36,722 bases of DNA from an uncultured Lachnospiraceae bacterium. GTDB taxonomy: Bacteria > Bacillota > Clostridia > Lachnospirales > Lachnospiraceae. Numbering within the stretch: the first letter of the stretch is position 1; the number at the start of each line of letters is the position of its first letter. The stretch spans positions 1 to 36,722 of the forward strand of contig CAJTOK010000037.1 of NCBI GenBank assembly GCA_910577825.1, in the 5' to 3' direction. A model generated the notes under the pieces. That model did no database searches, was not told the DNA's origin, and worked only from the letters and a program-made list of their open reading frames with translations. A program made the position numbers and the translations under genes. This document shows, one piece after another, positions 16,297-23,667 of the stretch.

Positions 16297-16549
16297 AATG
16301 GCCTCTTTTCTTAACTGGTGCTTAATTTTTTATTACAATAAACTTTTACGCTTGCAATATCATATATATTGGTGTATGATATCAGGTAACACATAGTTTT
16401 TAAAACTACATGTCATTTTATTCCACCCTGCATAATGTATATATAATTAATAATTTCCTTATAAGTATCATATCATATACATATAAATACGGGAAGGACA
16501 AATTTTGTCCAGCATGGAAATTAACACTAATTTTAAAAGGAGGCAGAAT
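16297..16549. other. divergent intergenic DNA with two palindromes
   Basis: This 253-base AT-rich gap separates the DUF951 gene from the TrhA-like gene. It holds ATATCATA/TATGATAT (about 16358-16383) and TAGTTTT-T-AAAACTA (about 16394-16408). A minus-strand TTGCAA and TAATAA 16 bases apart could be the DUF951 promoter. No convincing plus-strand promoter is seen. Confidence 0.4.
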
Positions 16550-17317
16550 ATGGAAGCAGAAGCAATTTCAAAAACAGGACATAATACAAAAGAAAAGCCA
16601 TTAAACTTAACTAAATCTGTACTGGCAGATGCGGGCGGGACTATTTCCACAGGCCGGGAAACAGGCCGGCAGGGTTTCCTTAAAGAGCCGGGAAGTGCAC
16701 TTACGCATCTTTTAGGTGTACTGCTTTCTGCCGGCGGCGCTGTCCCATTGATATATAAGGCATCTGGAAGCGGGGGTATCCTTCCTGTGGCAGCATCAGC
16801 GGTATTTATATTAAGCATGGCACTTTTATACCTTGCAAGCACTTTATATCACAGTATTTATGCGTCTGACAGGATAACCTGCATTTTACAGAAGTTTGAC
16901 CATATAATGATTTATTTCCTTATTGCAGGGACTTATACACCAATATGCCTGCTTGCCCTGCCAGAATCATCAGGGCTTCCGCTTCTGGCGCTTATATGGG
17001 GGCTTACTGTATGTGGTTTTATACTTACTGTGTTCTGGATTAATTCACCCAAATGGCTTAATTCCACAATATATATTTTAATGGGCTGGCTTTGTATATT
17101 TGCATTTAAACCACTTTTTACTGCAATATCCCAGACAGCTTTTGCATGGCTTTTTGCTGGCGGGGTTATTTATACAATAGGCGGGATTATTTATGCACTA
17201 AAGCTTCCGGTTTTTAACAGGATTCATAAAAACTTTGGTTCACACGAAATTTTCCACCTTTTTGTACTTGGCGGGAGCATATGCCATTATTACATGATAT
17301 ATACTTACCTGCTTTAA
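16550..17317 (+). CDS. TrhA / hemolysin III family membrane protein (PAQR superfamily)
   Basis: A 255-residue, seven-helix membrane protein of the hemolysin III/YqfA/TrhA family. The family motifs are EPGSALTHLLG near residues 46-56, STLYHS near 97-102, FDHIMIYFLIAGTYTP near 116-131 and the C-terminal HEIFHLFVLGGSICHY. These supply the His and Asp residues that bind zinc in PAQR proteins. The N-terminus carries about 45 extra polar residues compared with short members. The ATG at 16550 was chosen because AAAGGAGG lies 6 bases upstream. It is a single-gene unit ending at a strong terminator. Confidence 0.9.
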   Translation: MEAEAISKTGHNTKEKPLNLTKSVLADAGGTISTGRETGRQGFLKEPGSALTHLLGVLLSAGGAVPLIYKASGSGGILPVAASAVFILSMALLYLASTLYHSIYASDRITCILQKFDHIMIYFLIAGTYTPICLLALPESSGLPLLALIWGLTVCGFILTVFWINSPKWLNSTIYILMGWLCIFAFKPLFTAISQTAFAWLFAGGVIYTIGGIIYALKLPVFNRIHKNFGSHEIFHLFVLGGSICHYYMIYTYLL

Positions 17318-17324
17318 TTTATAG

Positions 17325-17369
17325 AAAACAAAGCGGACTGGTTATTTATTCTGCCCGCTTTGTTTTTTG
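17325..17369. terminator. bidirectional intrinsic terminator
   Basis: ACAAAGCGG pairs with CCGCTTTGT across about 16 bases and is flanked by A- and T-runs, so it can serve both the plus-strand TrhA-like gene and the minus-strand lipoprotein gene. Confidence 0.9.
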
Positions 17370-17383
17370 CATATTTATATAAT

Positions 17384-19387
17384 TTATTTCATCTCTATAT
17401 TTTCTATCTCATTTATCCAGCTGTAATATACTGTTATGTCCTTTGCCATTGTATCCGTATTTATTCTTGATGAACTGCACATTATGGCACTCTGCTGTTC
17501 AATAACAGGTACTTCCACAGCCATTTCAAGTATATTATCATAAAGGCCCTGGTACTTTTTCTTTTTAATTGAATCTTTAACAGCAGCCTCTGCCCGTTTT
17601 GCAAGTTTTACAAACTTTGGCTCTTTAATCCCGAAAAGGCTTTCACTGCCTGCATATCTTTTATATAAATTATAATCTTTGCCTGTGTCACACCTGCCAG
17701 CCCATAACTGCAGCCTGCCTTTTGCAATTCTTTTTTTAATGGCTTTTGTATCACCAGACTGTACAATGTCAAGTGTTATGCCAATTTCTTTAAAGAAATC
17801 TGCTGTCTGTGATACAAACTGGTATAACGGGTTGTTTCTGCCACCTGCCACAATTATGGAATATTCTGTATCTGCACCAGCTGGTGCACCTGTTACAGAT
17901 GTGCCGTCTATAGTATAGCCTGCTGCCCCGAGATATGAAAGCACAGCTTTTTTTAAGTTATCCTTGTTCACAGCATCCCCGTTTATATTTTTATTATATG
18001 CCTGGCTGTAATTTATATCTTCTTTGCTATTGCATAGCCATGAGGCAGAAGAACATGGATACTGTATTATACATGTCCCGTCTGCGTAGTAATCATATAA
18101 AATGCTTCTAAATGCACTAAATGCCGTTGCAAATGCTTTGCGCAGGTTTCTTGATTCTTCACTATAGGCATCTGTGCCTGCCCTGACATTATCCGGATTA
18201 ATCCCTATATACTGGTAAACACCTGTTGGCAAAAAGCTTGTTGAAATTTTGTTGCCTGATATTTCACCGTTGGAATTGGCATATGATACCCATGATATAT
18301 CTTCTTTTGATAATACTGTATCAAGTACATCAACTGTCCCTTCTGTCATTTCTAAGGCTTCTGCACTGCGGTTAAGTACGGGTTCTTTTTTTGTGTCTTC
18401 CGGGTTTTCATTCCCGGGAACTGTTTCCTGGCCTGTCTGGCTGTCAATTTTTGCCTGCGTTGCATTTAAAATTTCTTTCATTTCTTTAAGCTGTACATAT
18501 GCAATTTGCGGGCATCCTTTATAATAAATTTCATTAGATGTATAGTATATAACTTTCTGTTCGTATTTTACAAACCTGTAAGGGCCTGCACCTACGGGTG
18601 ATGTTTTATTGGCGCATACTGTGGAAATATCACCTTTTTTGAACCCGAACTTTTTTTTGCTGTAATTATATTTTTCGATATTTCCATAATAATGGAGCGG
18701 GCATATTGGTATTTTTAATGATTGTACCATAGAGGCATCAAAACCATTTGTTGCAATGCTCATTTTATAATTGCCAAGACGCCTTATGCCAGCAATATTT
18801 TTTACATTTTTATTCTTCTGGTATCTTGAAAGCCCCTTAATATCATAGCTGCCAAGTTTATAGCCCCCTTTATAGTTTTTATCACATAAAACATATATTG
18901 TAAAAAGCACATCATCTATTGTAACAGGTTCACCGTCACTGAATTTAAGGTCATCACGCAGTGTAATATAGTATAAAGTTTCGTCCTTTTTGCTATTATA
19001 TCTGGTTTCTATGTCAGCAGGGCCATAATAGGTATAATTACTGCCGTTATATGTCCTTACTTCGCCATCAATGCCATTATATACAATGCGCCCCTGCCTG
19101 TCATTTCCTGTAAGGTATAGCTGTGTCAGCGAAACGGCTTGCTGGTCTGGTACAGTTTTTGCAATAAAAGGATTAAACTTTTTGCTTAATTTATCACAGC
19201 CTATAACGAGAGGTACGTCTGACTGTCCGTTTCCTTTGCCCTGGGCATCTATATTGCCATTGTCAACAACAGCTGTTGCCTGTGGCTGTGGCTTTGGCTT
19301 TTTTTCCTCTTTATGGGAACAGCCCGCTATACATGCCATTACTGACAGGGCGGCTGCTGTTAAAACCTTTTTCCAGATTACTTTCAT
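17384..19387 (-). CDS. family 5 extracellular solute-binding lipoprotein (oligopeptide type)
   Basis: A 667-residue binding protein resembling OppA/DppA, which captures peptides outside the membrane for an ABC importer. It starts with a basic segment and hydrophobic core ending in the lipobox IAGC, predicting lipidation at Cys-23. A charged Pro-rich linker (KKPKPQPQ) follows. The SBP_bac_5 domain includes LRDDLKFSDGEPVTIDDVLFTI, the family hallmark. It is longer than the usual 530-600 residues because of an extra Gln/Asp/Pro-rich stretch around residues 310-340. No permease or ATPase gene lies nearby. GGGGGAT precedes the ATG, 44 bases after the Nudix gene. Confidence 0.88.
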   Translation of the reverse strand: MKVIWKKVLTAAALSVMACIAGCSHKEEKKPKPQPQATAVVDNGNIDAQGKGNGQSDVPLVIGCDKLSKKFNPFIAKTVPDQQAVSLTQLYLTGNDRQGRIVYNGIDGEVRTYNGSNYTYYGPADIETRYNSKKDETLYYITLRDDLKFSDGEPVTIDDVLFTIYVLCDKNYKGGYKLGSYDIKGLSRYQKNKNVKNIAGIRRLGNYKMSIATNGFDASMVQSLKIPICPLHYYGNIEKYNYSKKKFGFKKGDISTVCANKTSPVGAGPYRFVKYEQKVIYYTSNEIYYKGCPQIAYVQLKEMKEILNATQAKIDSQTGQETVPGNENPEDTKKEPVLNRSAEALEMTEGTVDVLDTVLSKEDISWVSYANSNGEISGNKISTSFLPTGVYQYIGINPDNVRAGTDAYSEESRNLRKAFATAFSAFRSILYDYYADGTCIIQYPCSSASWLCNSKEDINYSQAYNKNINGDAVNKDNLKKAVLSYLGAAGYTIDGTSVTGAPAGADTEYSIIVAGGRNNPLYQFVSQTADFFKEIGITLDIVQSGDTKAIKKRIAKGRLQLWAGRCDTGKDYNLYKRYAGSESLFGIKEPKFVKLAKRAEAAVKDSIKKKKYQGLYDNILEMAVEVPVIEQQSAIMCSSSRINTDTMAKDITVYYSWINEIENIEMK

Positions 19388-19431
19388 GCCAATCCCCCAT
19401 TCTTATGCTGCCATGTGCATTGGTTATGCTT

Positions 19432-20055
19432 TTATATATTTAGAAATTCAAATGGATTATCCGGGCTGCTTTTTAAAAACTGCATAAGCAGGTATTCTGC
19501 CCTTATAGTAACAAGCCCTTCTGAAAGTATTTCTTTAACTTTTTTCTTATCTGCAATAATAACTTCTATATCTTCTGTTGCTTCGTTACCTTCAACCGAA
19601 GGTGTTCCTGACGCATACCCATAAACTGTAATATCGCATTCATCTGCCATGCCCTGGCTCTGTATAAATGGTCTTTTAAGGCAGTCCGGGTAATCTGTAA
19701 ATGGTTCAAAATCCATCCCTGTTTCTTCTTTAATCTCCCTTACAGCTGCCTGCCATGCTGTTTCACCTTTATCAATAAGCCCTGCGGGCAGTTCATATAC
19801 ATAATTATTAACAGGATACCTGTACTGCCTTACAAGGAGTATCTTAGACGGGTCGTCTTTAAGAAGGGCATAAAAAACTGCACCCTCCGCCCAGAGCTTT
19901 CCTGTCTGGCACATTAGTTCCCCGTCTTTTCTTCTTGTTGCAAAATAATATGAAAAACTGTTTCCATTAATATCTACAGCATCTGCTTCATACATATTTA
20001 AAAACTTATTATCTGTCTGTTTCTTCCATCCTCTTACATGTTCCCTTTCATTCAT
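19432..20055 (-). CDS. Nudix hydrolase, ADP-ribose pyrophosphatase type
   Basis: The 207-residue protein contains a complete Nudix box: G92, E98, then R106-E107 and E110-E111-x-G113 (REIKEETGM). It hydrolyses nucleoside-diphosphate-linked substrates with Mg2+. The ILLVRQYRYPV strand before the box, and ELPAGLIDKGE, resemble ADP-ribose or nucleoside-diphosphate sugar pyrophosphatases. The 5' half has an extra N-terminal beta domain (YEADAVDINGNSFSYYFATR), also typical of that group. AAAGGGGGA precedes the ATG. It lies in a five-gene run on the minus strand, 16 bases after ybaK. Substrate not determinable. Confidence 0.88.
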   Translation of the reverse strand: MNEREHVRGWKKQTDNKFLNMYEADAVDINGNSFSYYFATRRKDGELMCQTGKLWAEGAVFYALLKDDPSKILLVRQYRYPVNNYVYELPAGLIDKGETAWQAAVREIKEETGMDFEPFTDYPDCLKRPFIQSQGMADECDITVYGYASGTPSVEGNEATEDIEVIIADKKKVKEILSEGLVTIRAEYLLMQFLKSSPDNPFEFLNI

Positions 20056-20071
20056 ATAAAATCCCCCTTTA

Positions 20072-20551
20072 TTAGTGTACTATTAAATCTGCGTACTTTC
20101 CACCTGTCACTTCCAGCAAATCCAAAGGGTTTAGGAATATCTGTGTCCCAAGCCTTCCGCCGCTGATAATAATTCTGTCAAATTCTTTTGCGCTTTCATG
20201 GACAAATGTTGGAAACTGTTTCTTCATCCCTATTGGCGTACATCCTCCCCTTATATACCCTGTTACTTTATTAATATCTTTGACATGCACAAGTGCAATG
20301 CTTTTCTCACATGCTTCTTTTGCTGCCTGTTTCAGGTCAAGTTCTTCTGCAACAGGAATGGCAAATACATAATACTGCCTGCTTTTTCCAACTGCTACAA
20401 GTGTTTTAAATGAAATATTATAGTCCTGTCCAAGCATGTCCGCTATCTGTTTTCCATCTACAAAATTTTCACAATTATATGTATTTAATTTATACTGGAT
20501 TTTATGTCTGTCCAGAATCCTCATAGCATTTGTTTTAACTTCTTTTCCCAT
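20072..20551 (-). CDS. ybaK: Cys-tRNA(Pro)/Cys-tRNA(Cys) deacylase YbaK-like
   Basis: YbaK/EbsC proteins hydrolyse mischarged Cys-tRNA(Pro). The 159-residue product begins MGKEVKTNAMRILDRHKIQY and carries KTLVAVGKSRQYYVFAIPV with the conserved Lys, then GYIRGGCTPIGMKKQFPTFV and ISGGRLGTQIFL. This is the full family pattern. The frame also has an ATG at 20578 directly after the previous stop. The ATG at 20551 is preferred because GGGGGA precedes it by about 4 bases and family members begin there. Confidence 0.92.
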   Translation of the reverse strand: MGKEVKTNAMRILDRHKIQYKLNTYNCENFVDGKQIADMLGQDYNISFKTLVAVGKSRQYYVFAIPVAEELDLKQAAKEACEKSIALVHVKDINKVTGYIRGGCTPIGMKKQFPTFVHESAKEFDRIIISGGRLGTQIFLNPLDLLEVTGGKYADLIVH

Positions 20552-20578
20552 AATATCCCCCGTCCTGCCAGATGCCAT

Positions 20579-21454
20579 TTATCCTTCAAGCCGCTCAAGT
20601 GCCTTTAAAACAGACAGCCTTACCCTGTCCCTGTGCAAAGGTTTTACAAGATAGTACATATAACTTTCAATTACTGTATAAACATTAAATGCCCTTCCGT
20701 CAAGCTTAAACTTATTATATCCCATTTGAAAATATTTTCCATATAAATCTTCAACTGTAATAAAAGTCCCATTTCCTAAAAATTCATAAAAATCCCTGTT
20801 AATTGCACGGCACATAGGGAAATCTGCACTGTCAAACTCTAACTGTGCCCTTGAAACCTCCCTGTAATGTTTAGTGCTGTCCAGGCATGAATCCATGCAA
20901 AAAGAATCCACAAGGATTTCGTACTTATCCCTGTCTTTAAGCTTTTCAAGCTTGTCTGTATTATTAAAGGATTTATCCAGCACAATAATATAATAATCTT
21001 TTAAAGCTTCATTTTCAATCCCTTCAACTGTTTTAATTTCCCTTGTTGTTGAAAGGATTATTTTATATCCTGGATAATTTTTACGTATATATTCCTCAAG
21101 AAGCGGGGAATTAACAAGAACTTCGTTCATTCCATTATCTGCAAGCTCCAGGCACATATTACAGAAAGTATCATATAAATGCTTTTCCTCTAGTAATGAA
21201 TTGGTAAACGTAAACCTGCATGGTATTTTCCTGTCATTGTATTCCTTTAAAACACCTAAGACCTGCTCCCTGCGTGTGTATCCCGGGCATACCCTGCCGC
21301 CATTCCATAATGAACCTGGAAAACAGCCATAAACAGCGCCTATTTCTATATTGTCATAAAAACATTCCGGATATTTATCCAGCATATTAATAATTAATTC
21401 ATTTAAAGCAAATTTATTATAAAAATCAGGAAGATAAAACTTTATCTTATCCAT
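20579..21454 (-). CDS. peptidase U32-like TIM-barrel protein (tentative)
   Basis: The 291-residue protein has no family I can name with confidence. Several features resemble the U32 collagenase-like group (COG0826): strand-helix repeats, NEVLVNSPLLEEYIRKNYPG, a mid-protein Cys pair with a following His-Tyr (FCMDSC...HY), and near the C-terminus VEDLYGKYFQMGYNKFKLDGR, reminiscent of the 'dl..Y...G...K..GR' ending. It has no clear CxxxCxxC motif, so a radical-SAM role is not indicated. AAAAGGGGGAT precedes the ATG. It lies 18 bases after the asparaginase gene, with YbaK downstream. Confidence 0.5.
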   Translation of the reverse strand: MDKIKFYLPDFYNKFALNELIINMLDKYPECFYDNIEIGAVYGCFPGSLWNGGRVCPGYTRREQVLGVLKEYNDRKIPCRFTFTNSLLEEKHLYDTFCNMCLELADNGMNEVLVNSPLLEEYIRKNYPGYKIILSTTREIKTVEGIENEALKDYYIIVLDKSFNNTDKLEKLKDRDKYEILVDSFCMDSCLDSTKHYREVSRAQLEFDSADFPMCRAINRDFYEFLGNGTFITVEDLYGKYFQMGYNKFKLDGRAFNVYTVIESYMYYLVKPLHRDRVRLSVLKALERLEG

Positions 21455-21472
21455 GTAATCCCCCTTTTCTCT

Positions 21473-22498
21473 TTAATCTCCAATAATATCATGTGCCAGC
21501 GGTTTATACATTATCCCTGCTGTTTCATCTGCGCTTTTATTATTAATAATACATAACCATAATTTAATATACATTGCTTCAGGAGATGCCTTTGGCAGTA
21601 CATAAAACCCAAGCCTGTTATAACACTTAATGCTTTCATAATCTGCACCGTCCCCTGCCCCTGTAATAAATACAGGAATATTATTTTCCTTTGTATAATT
21701 GGCAAACTGCCCTAAACCGCAGGCATTGCTGCATATTGTTCCTGAATGGTATGTGTAATGGAGCACCGCTTTAATGCCATCCCCAGGCATTGTATAATAC
21801 ATTCCGGGATACGGGTGCACCACCATAATTCCAGACATATCACTTCCAGCCGGCACGCCTGTTATTCCAGTGCCTGCTGCTGCCATATTTCTGTTGTCTG
21901 GCTTTGCTGTATCCTTGCAAATAAACTGGCCGTTATTAAAATATCCATAATATAAGCCGCCAATGCTGTATAAACTGTCACTATAAGCCTGGTGCCCAAG
22001 CAGCCTTGCTGCATAATGTATTTGTGGGACGCCGCCACTGTTACAGTAAGAAACAAATACCCCTCCCGTTTTTTTCTGCCGTATAAATTCTACTGCATAA
22101 TAAAAATTAATAATACCATTTGAACGGGTATCTTCAAGTACATAATTAGCAGACACAAACACAACAGGTATATTATAACATTCCATTATATATGCTGTAA
22201 ATGCCGCAGTATATTGTATGGTATCTGTGCCATGTGTTATTATTATTCCATCATACATATCTTTACGGGCATTGCCAAGGCAATCTGCAAGAAGCCTGAA
22301 ATTATTACAATTAATATTTTCACTAAGTATCTGGTATGGGGTTAAAATATCAAATGCAACGTCATTATCTTTATTTTTCATTGCACGTTCCCTGTACATG
22401 CTAACCAGTTTATATGGTTTCTCTTTATCAGGCGATACAAAACCGCCATTTTCTGTGCTTCCTATTGTCCCGCCTGTAAAAACCAGTAATATTTTCAT
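21473..22498 (-). CDS. L-asparaginase-family amidohydrolase
   Basis: The 341-residue protein has both catalytic signatures of bacterial L-asparaginases: TGGTIGS at residues 8-14 holding the nucleophilic Thr, and THGTDTIQYTA around 88-98 with the second Thr-Asp pair. It lacks a signal peptide, so it is likely a cytoplasmic type. The C-terminal domain carries CGLGQFANYTKENNIPVFITGAG. Product would be aspartate and ammonia. ATGGAGGAAT precedes the ATG. First gene of the minus-strand run, with a dyad at its transcription start. Confidence 0.88.
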   Translation of the reverse strand: MKILLVFTGGTIGSTENGGFVSPDKEKPYKLVSMYRERAMKNKDNDVAFDILTPYQILSENINCNNFRLLADCLGNARKDMYDGIIITHGTDTIQYTAAFTAYIMECYNIPVVFVSANYVLEDTRSNGIINFYYAVEFIRQKKTGGVFVSYCNSGGVPQIHYAARLLGHQAYSDSLYSIGGLYYGYFNNGQFICKDTAKPDNRNMAAAGTGITGVPAGSDMSGIMVVHPYPGMYYTMPGDGIKAVLHYTYHSGTICSNACGLGQFANYTKENNIPVFITGAGDGADYESIKCYNRLGFYVLPKASPEAMYIKLWLCIINNKSADETAGIMYKPLAHDIIGD

Positions 22499-22520
22499 AA
22501 AGATTCCTCCATACCATTAT

Positions 22521-22576
22521 AGAGCGCATCCTAAGACACGCTCTAATATTATACACAATATATTATAACCACGCAA
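22521..22576 (-). promoter_or_regulatory. promoter with dyad for the asparaginase operon
   Basis: Minus-strand TTGCGT (22576-22571) and perfect TATAAT (22553-22548) lie 17 bases apart. AGAGCG and CGCTCT (22544-22539 and 22526-22521) form an inverted repeat that begins about where transcription should start. It could be an operator or a hairpin at the 5' end of the mRNA. Confidence 0.55.
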
Positions 22577-22621
22577 GAAAATTCAAATACACAGGTTATA
22601 TATTTAATTTATTACTGGAAA

Positions 22622-23329
22622 TTACCATAAACCTGCATAACTGTAAATATTTCCTATAAAGAGCGGTGAAACCACTTTTAGTATAATTGCCATTATTATT
22701 GAAATGATTGCCAGTGAACCTGAAAAACTATAGATTTTTTTAGCAGCTGGAAGCTTTGTTTCTTTATTATATGCTGTTACCAGCGCTGTAAAAGAAATAA
22801 TATTGCCAGCTATAGCAAATAGAAGGAAAAAGAAGTTACTAAGCATCATAAATACTGAACCTGCAAGAATAAATACTGAATCAATTATTACCTTGCCTCC
22901 TGACAGGGAAAGCATCTTTGCAAATGTTGTTTTTTCTTTGAATATTATACTTGTACTTACAAACAATAATCCTGGAAAACCAAAATCAAAGACCGTGGCA
23001 AGCAGCACAGAAAAAATTATTATGCCAGCTGAAGGGATATGTACCCATGAAAAATAAAAGCTGTATCTTACATTCATAACCACAACACATATTATACTTG
23101 CAAGAAATACAGATAATACATTTATGCCAGCCAAGGTAAGGGGCTGTGCCATGTTTTCCACTGCTGCTGCCTGCCTTATTGCACCAGCAGGGTCTTTTAT
23201 AAGGTATATTAACCAGTGTAAAACCTGCGAAGGCTTTTTCAGGTTAAAACAGATATTGCTTTCTGCTGTATTGTTTCCTGTATCATTGCCGTAAAGGCTG
23301 TTTTCATAATAGTTACGTTTTTTTACCAT
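22622..23329 (-). CDS. Yip1-like multi-pass membrane protein
   Basis: A 235-residue protein with about five hydrophobic helices (from near residue 68 to the C-terminus). The region ahead of the first helix (CFNLKKPSQVLHWLIYLIKDPAGAI) fits the 'DP..a' entry of Yip1-type membrane domains. The N-terminus is polar and Asn-rich. Function unknown; Yip1-like bacterial proteins are usually uncharacterised. AAAGGAGG precedes the ATG. It is a single-gene unit, divergent from the OPT transporter gene. Confidence 0.6.
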   Translation of the reverse strand: MVKKRNYYENSLYGNDTGNNTAESNICFNLKKPSQVLHWLIYLIKDPAGAIRQAAAVENMAQPLTLAGINVLSVFLASIICVVVMNVRYSFYFSWVHIPSAGIIIFSVLLATVFDFGFPGLLFVSTSIIFKEKTTFAKMLSLSGGKVIIDSVFILAGSVFMMLSNFFFLLFAIAGNIISFTALVTAYNKETKLPAAKKIYSFSGSLAIISIIMAIILKVVSPLFIGNIYSYAGLW

Positions 23330-23350
23330 ATGGTATCCTCCTTTTTGTTA

Positions 23351-23372
23351 ATCTAGTAAATTAAAACTAGAT
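23351..23372. promoter_or_regulatory. inverted repeat in the Yip1-like gene leader
   Basis: ATCTAG (23351-23356) and CTAGAT (23367-23372) form a perfect 6-bp dyad between the promoter and the ribosome site of the minus-strand gene. Size and position fit an operator; no factor can be named. Confidence 0.35.
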
Positions 23373-23392
23373 AATAATATTTTCTATCACAT

Positions 23393-23419
23393 ATTATACT
23401 AAAAATTTTAAAAGTTCAA
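23393..23419 (-). promoter_or_regulatory. promoter of the Yip1-like gene
   Basis: Minus-strand TATAAT (23398-23393) is perfect. TTGAAC (23419-23414) lies 15 bases upstream, slightly short spacing. Confidence 0.5.
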
Positions 23420-23543
23420 CTATTTTTTGAAAGTTTAAAAAAATTTAATATTTTTTATATGCAGGAAATATTTTTAACCTATTAATACAGAGAGTAATGG
23501 GGCTGTGGGCAGGCTGCACAGCAGATTATGGATATCCGGCAAC
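23420..23543. other. AT-rich intergenic DNA
   Basis: The first half is almost pure A and T (23420-23480); the second half is more mixed and contains no ORF. It separates the divergent Yip1-like and OPT promoters. I see nothing further in it. Confidence 0.5.
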
Positions 23544-23572
23544 TTGTCAAATTATGACAAATTTGTTATAAT
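23544..23572 (+). promoter_or_regulatory. promoter with overlapping palindrome for the OPT operon
   Basis: TTGTCA (23544-23549) and TATAAT (23567-23572) lie 17 bases apart. The -35 hexamer is also one arm of the perfect palindrome TTGTCA-AATTA-TGACAA (23544-23560), which fits a repressor operator that blocks RNA polymerase. Confidence 0.75.
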
Positions 23573-23586
23573 TATTAAAATTTTTG

Positions 23587-23655
23587 TTCTGTGCCAAGTG
23601 CTGCTGCCACAGAATTAATTATTTTATTAATATCCTTCCAGATAGCAGCACAGAA
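23587..23655 (+). promoter_or_regulatory. OPT mRNA leader with two competing pairings
   Basis: TTCTGTG (23587-23593) can pair with CACAGAA at 23608-23614. Alternatively GTGCTGCT (23598-23605) can pair with AGCAGCAC (23644-23651), next to the ribosome site, where a second copy of CACAGAA also lies (23649-23655). The two folds share bases and exclude each other. Confidence 0.5.
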
Positions 23656-23667
23656 ATGAGGCTTAAA

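Noticed and set aside
23544..23560. GlnR/TnrA operator
   Set aside because: The half-sites are similar, but the spacing is 15 bases in total and the known box needs 17.
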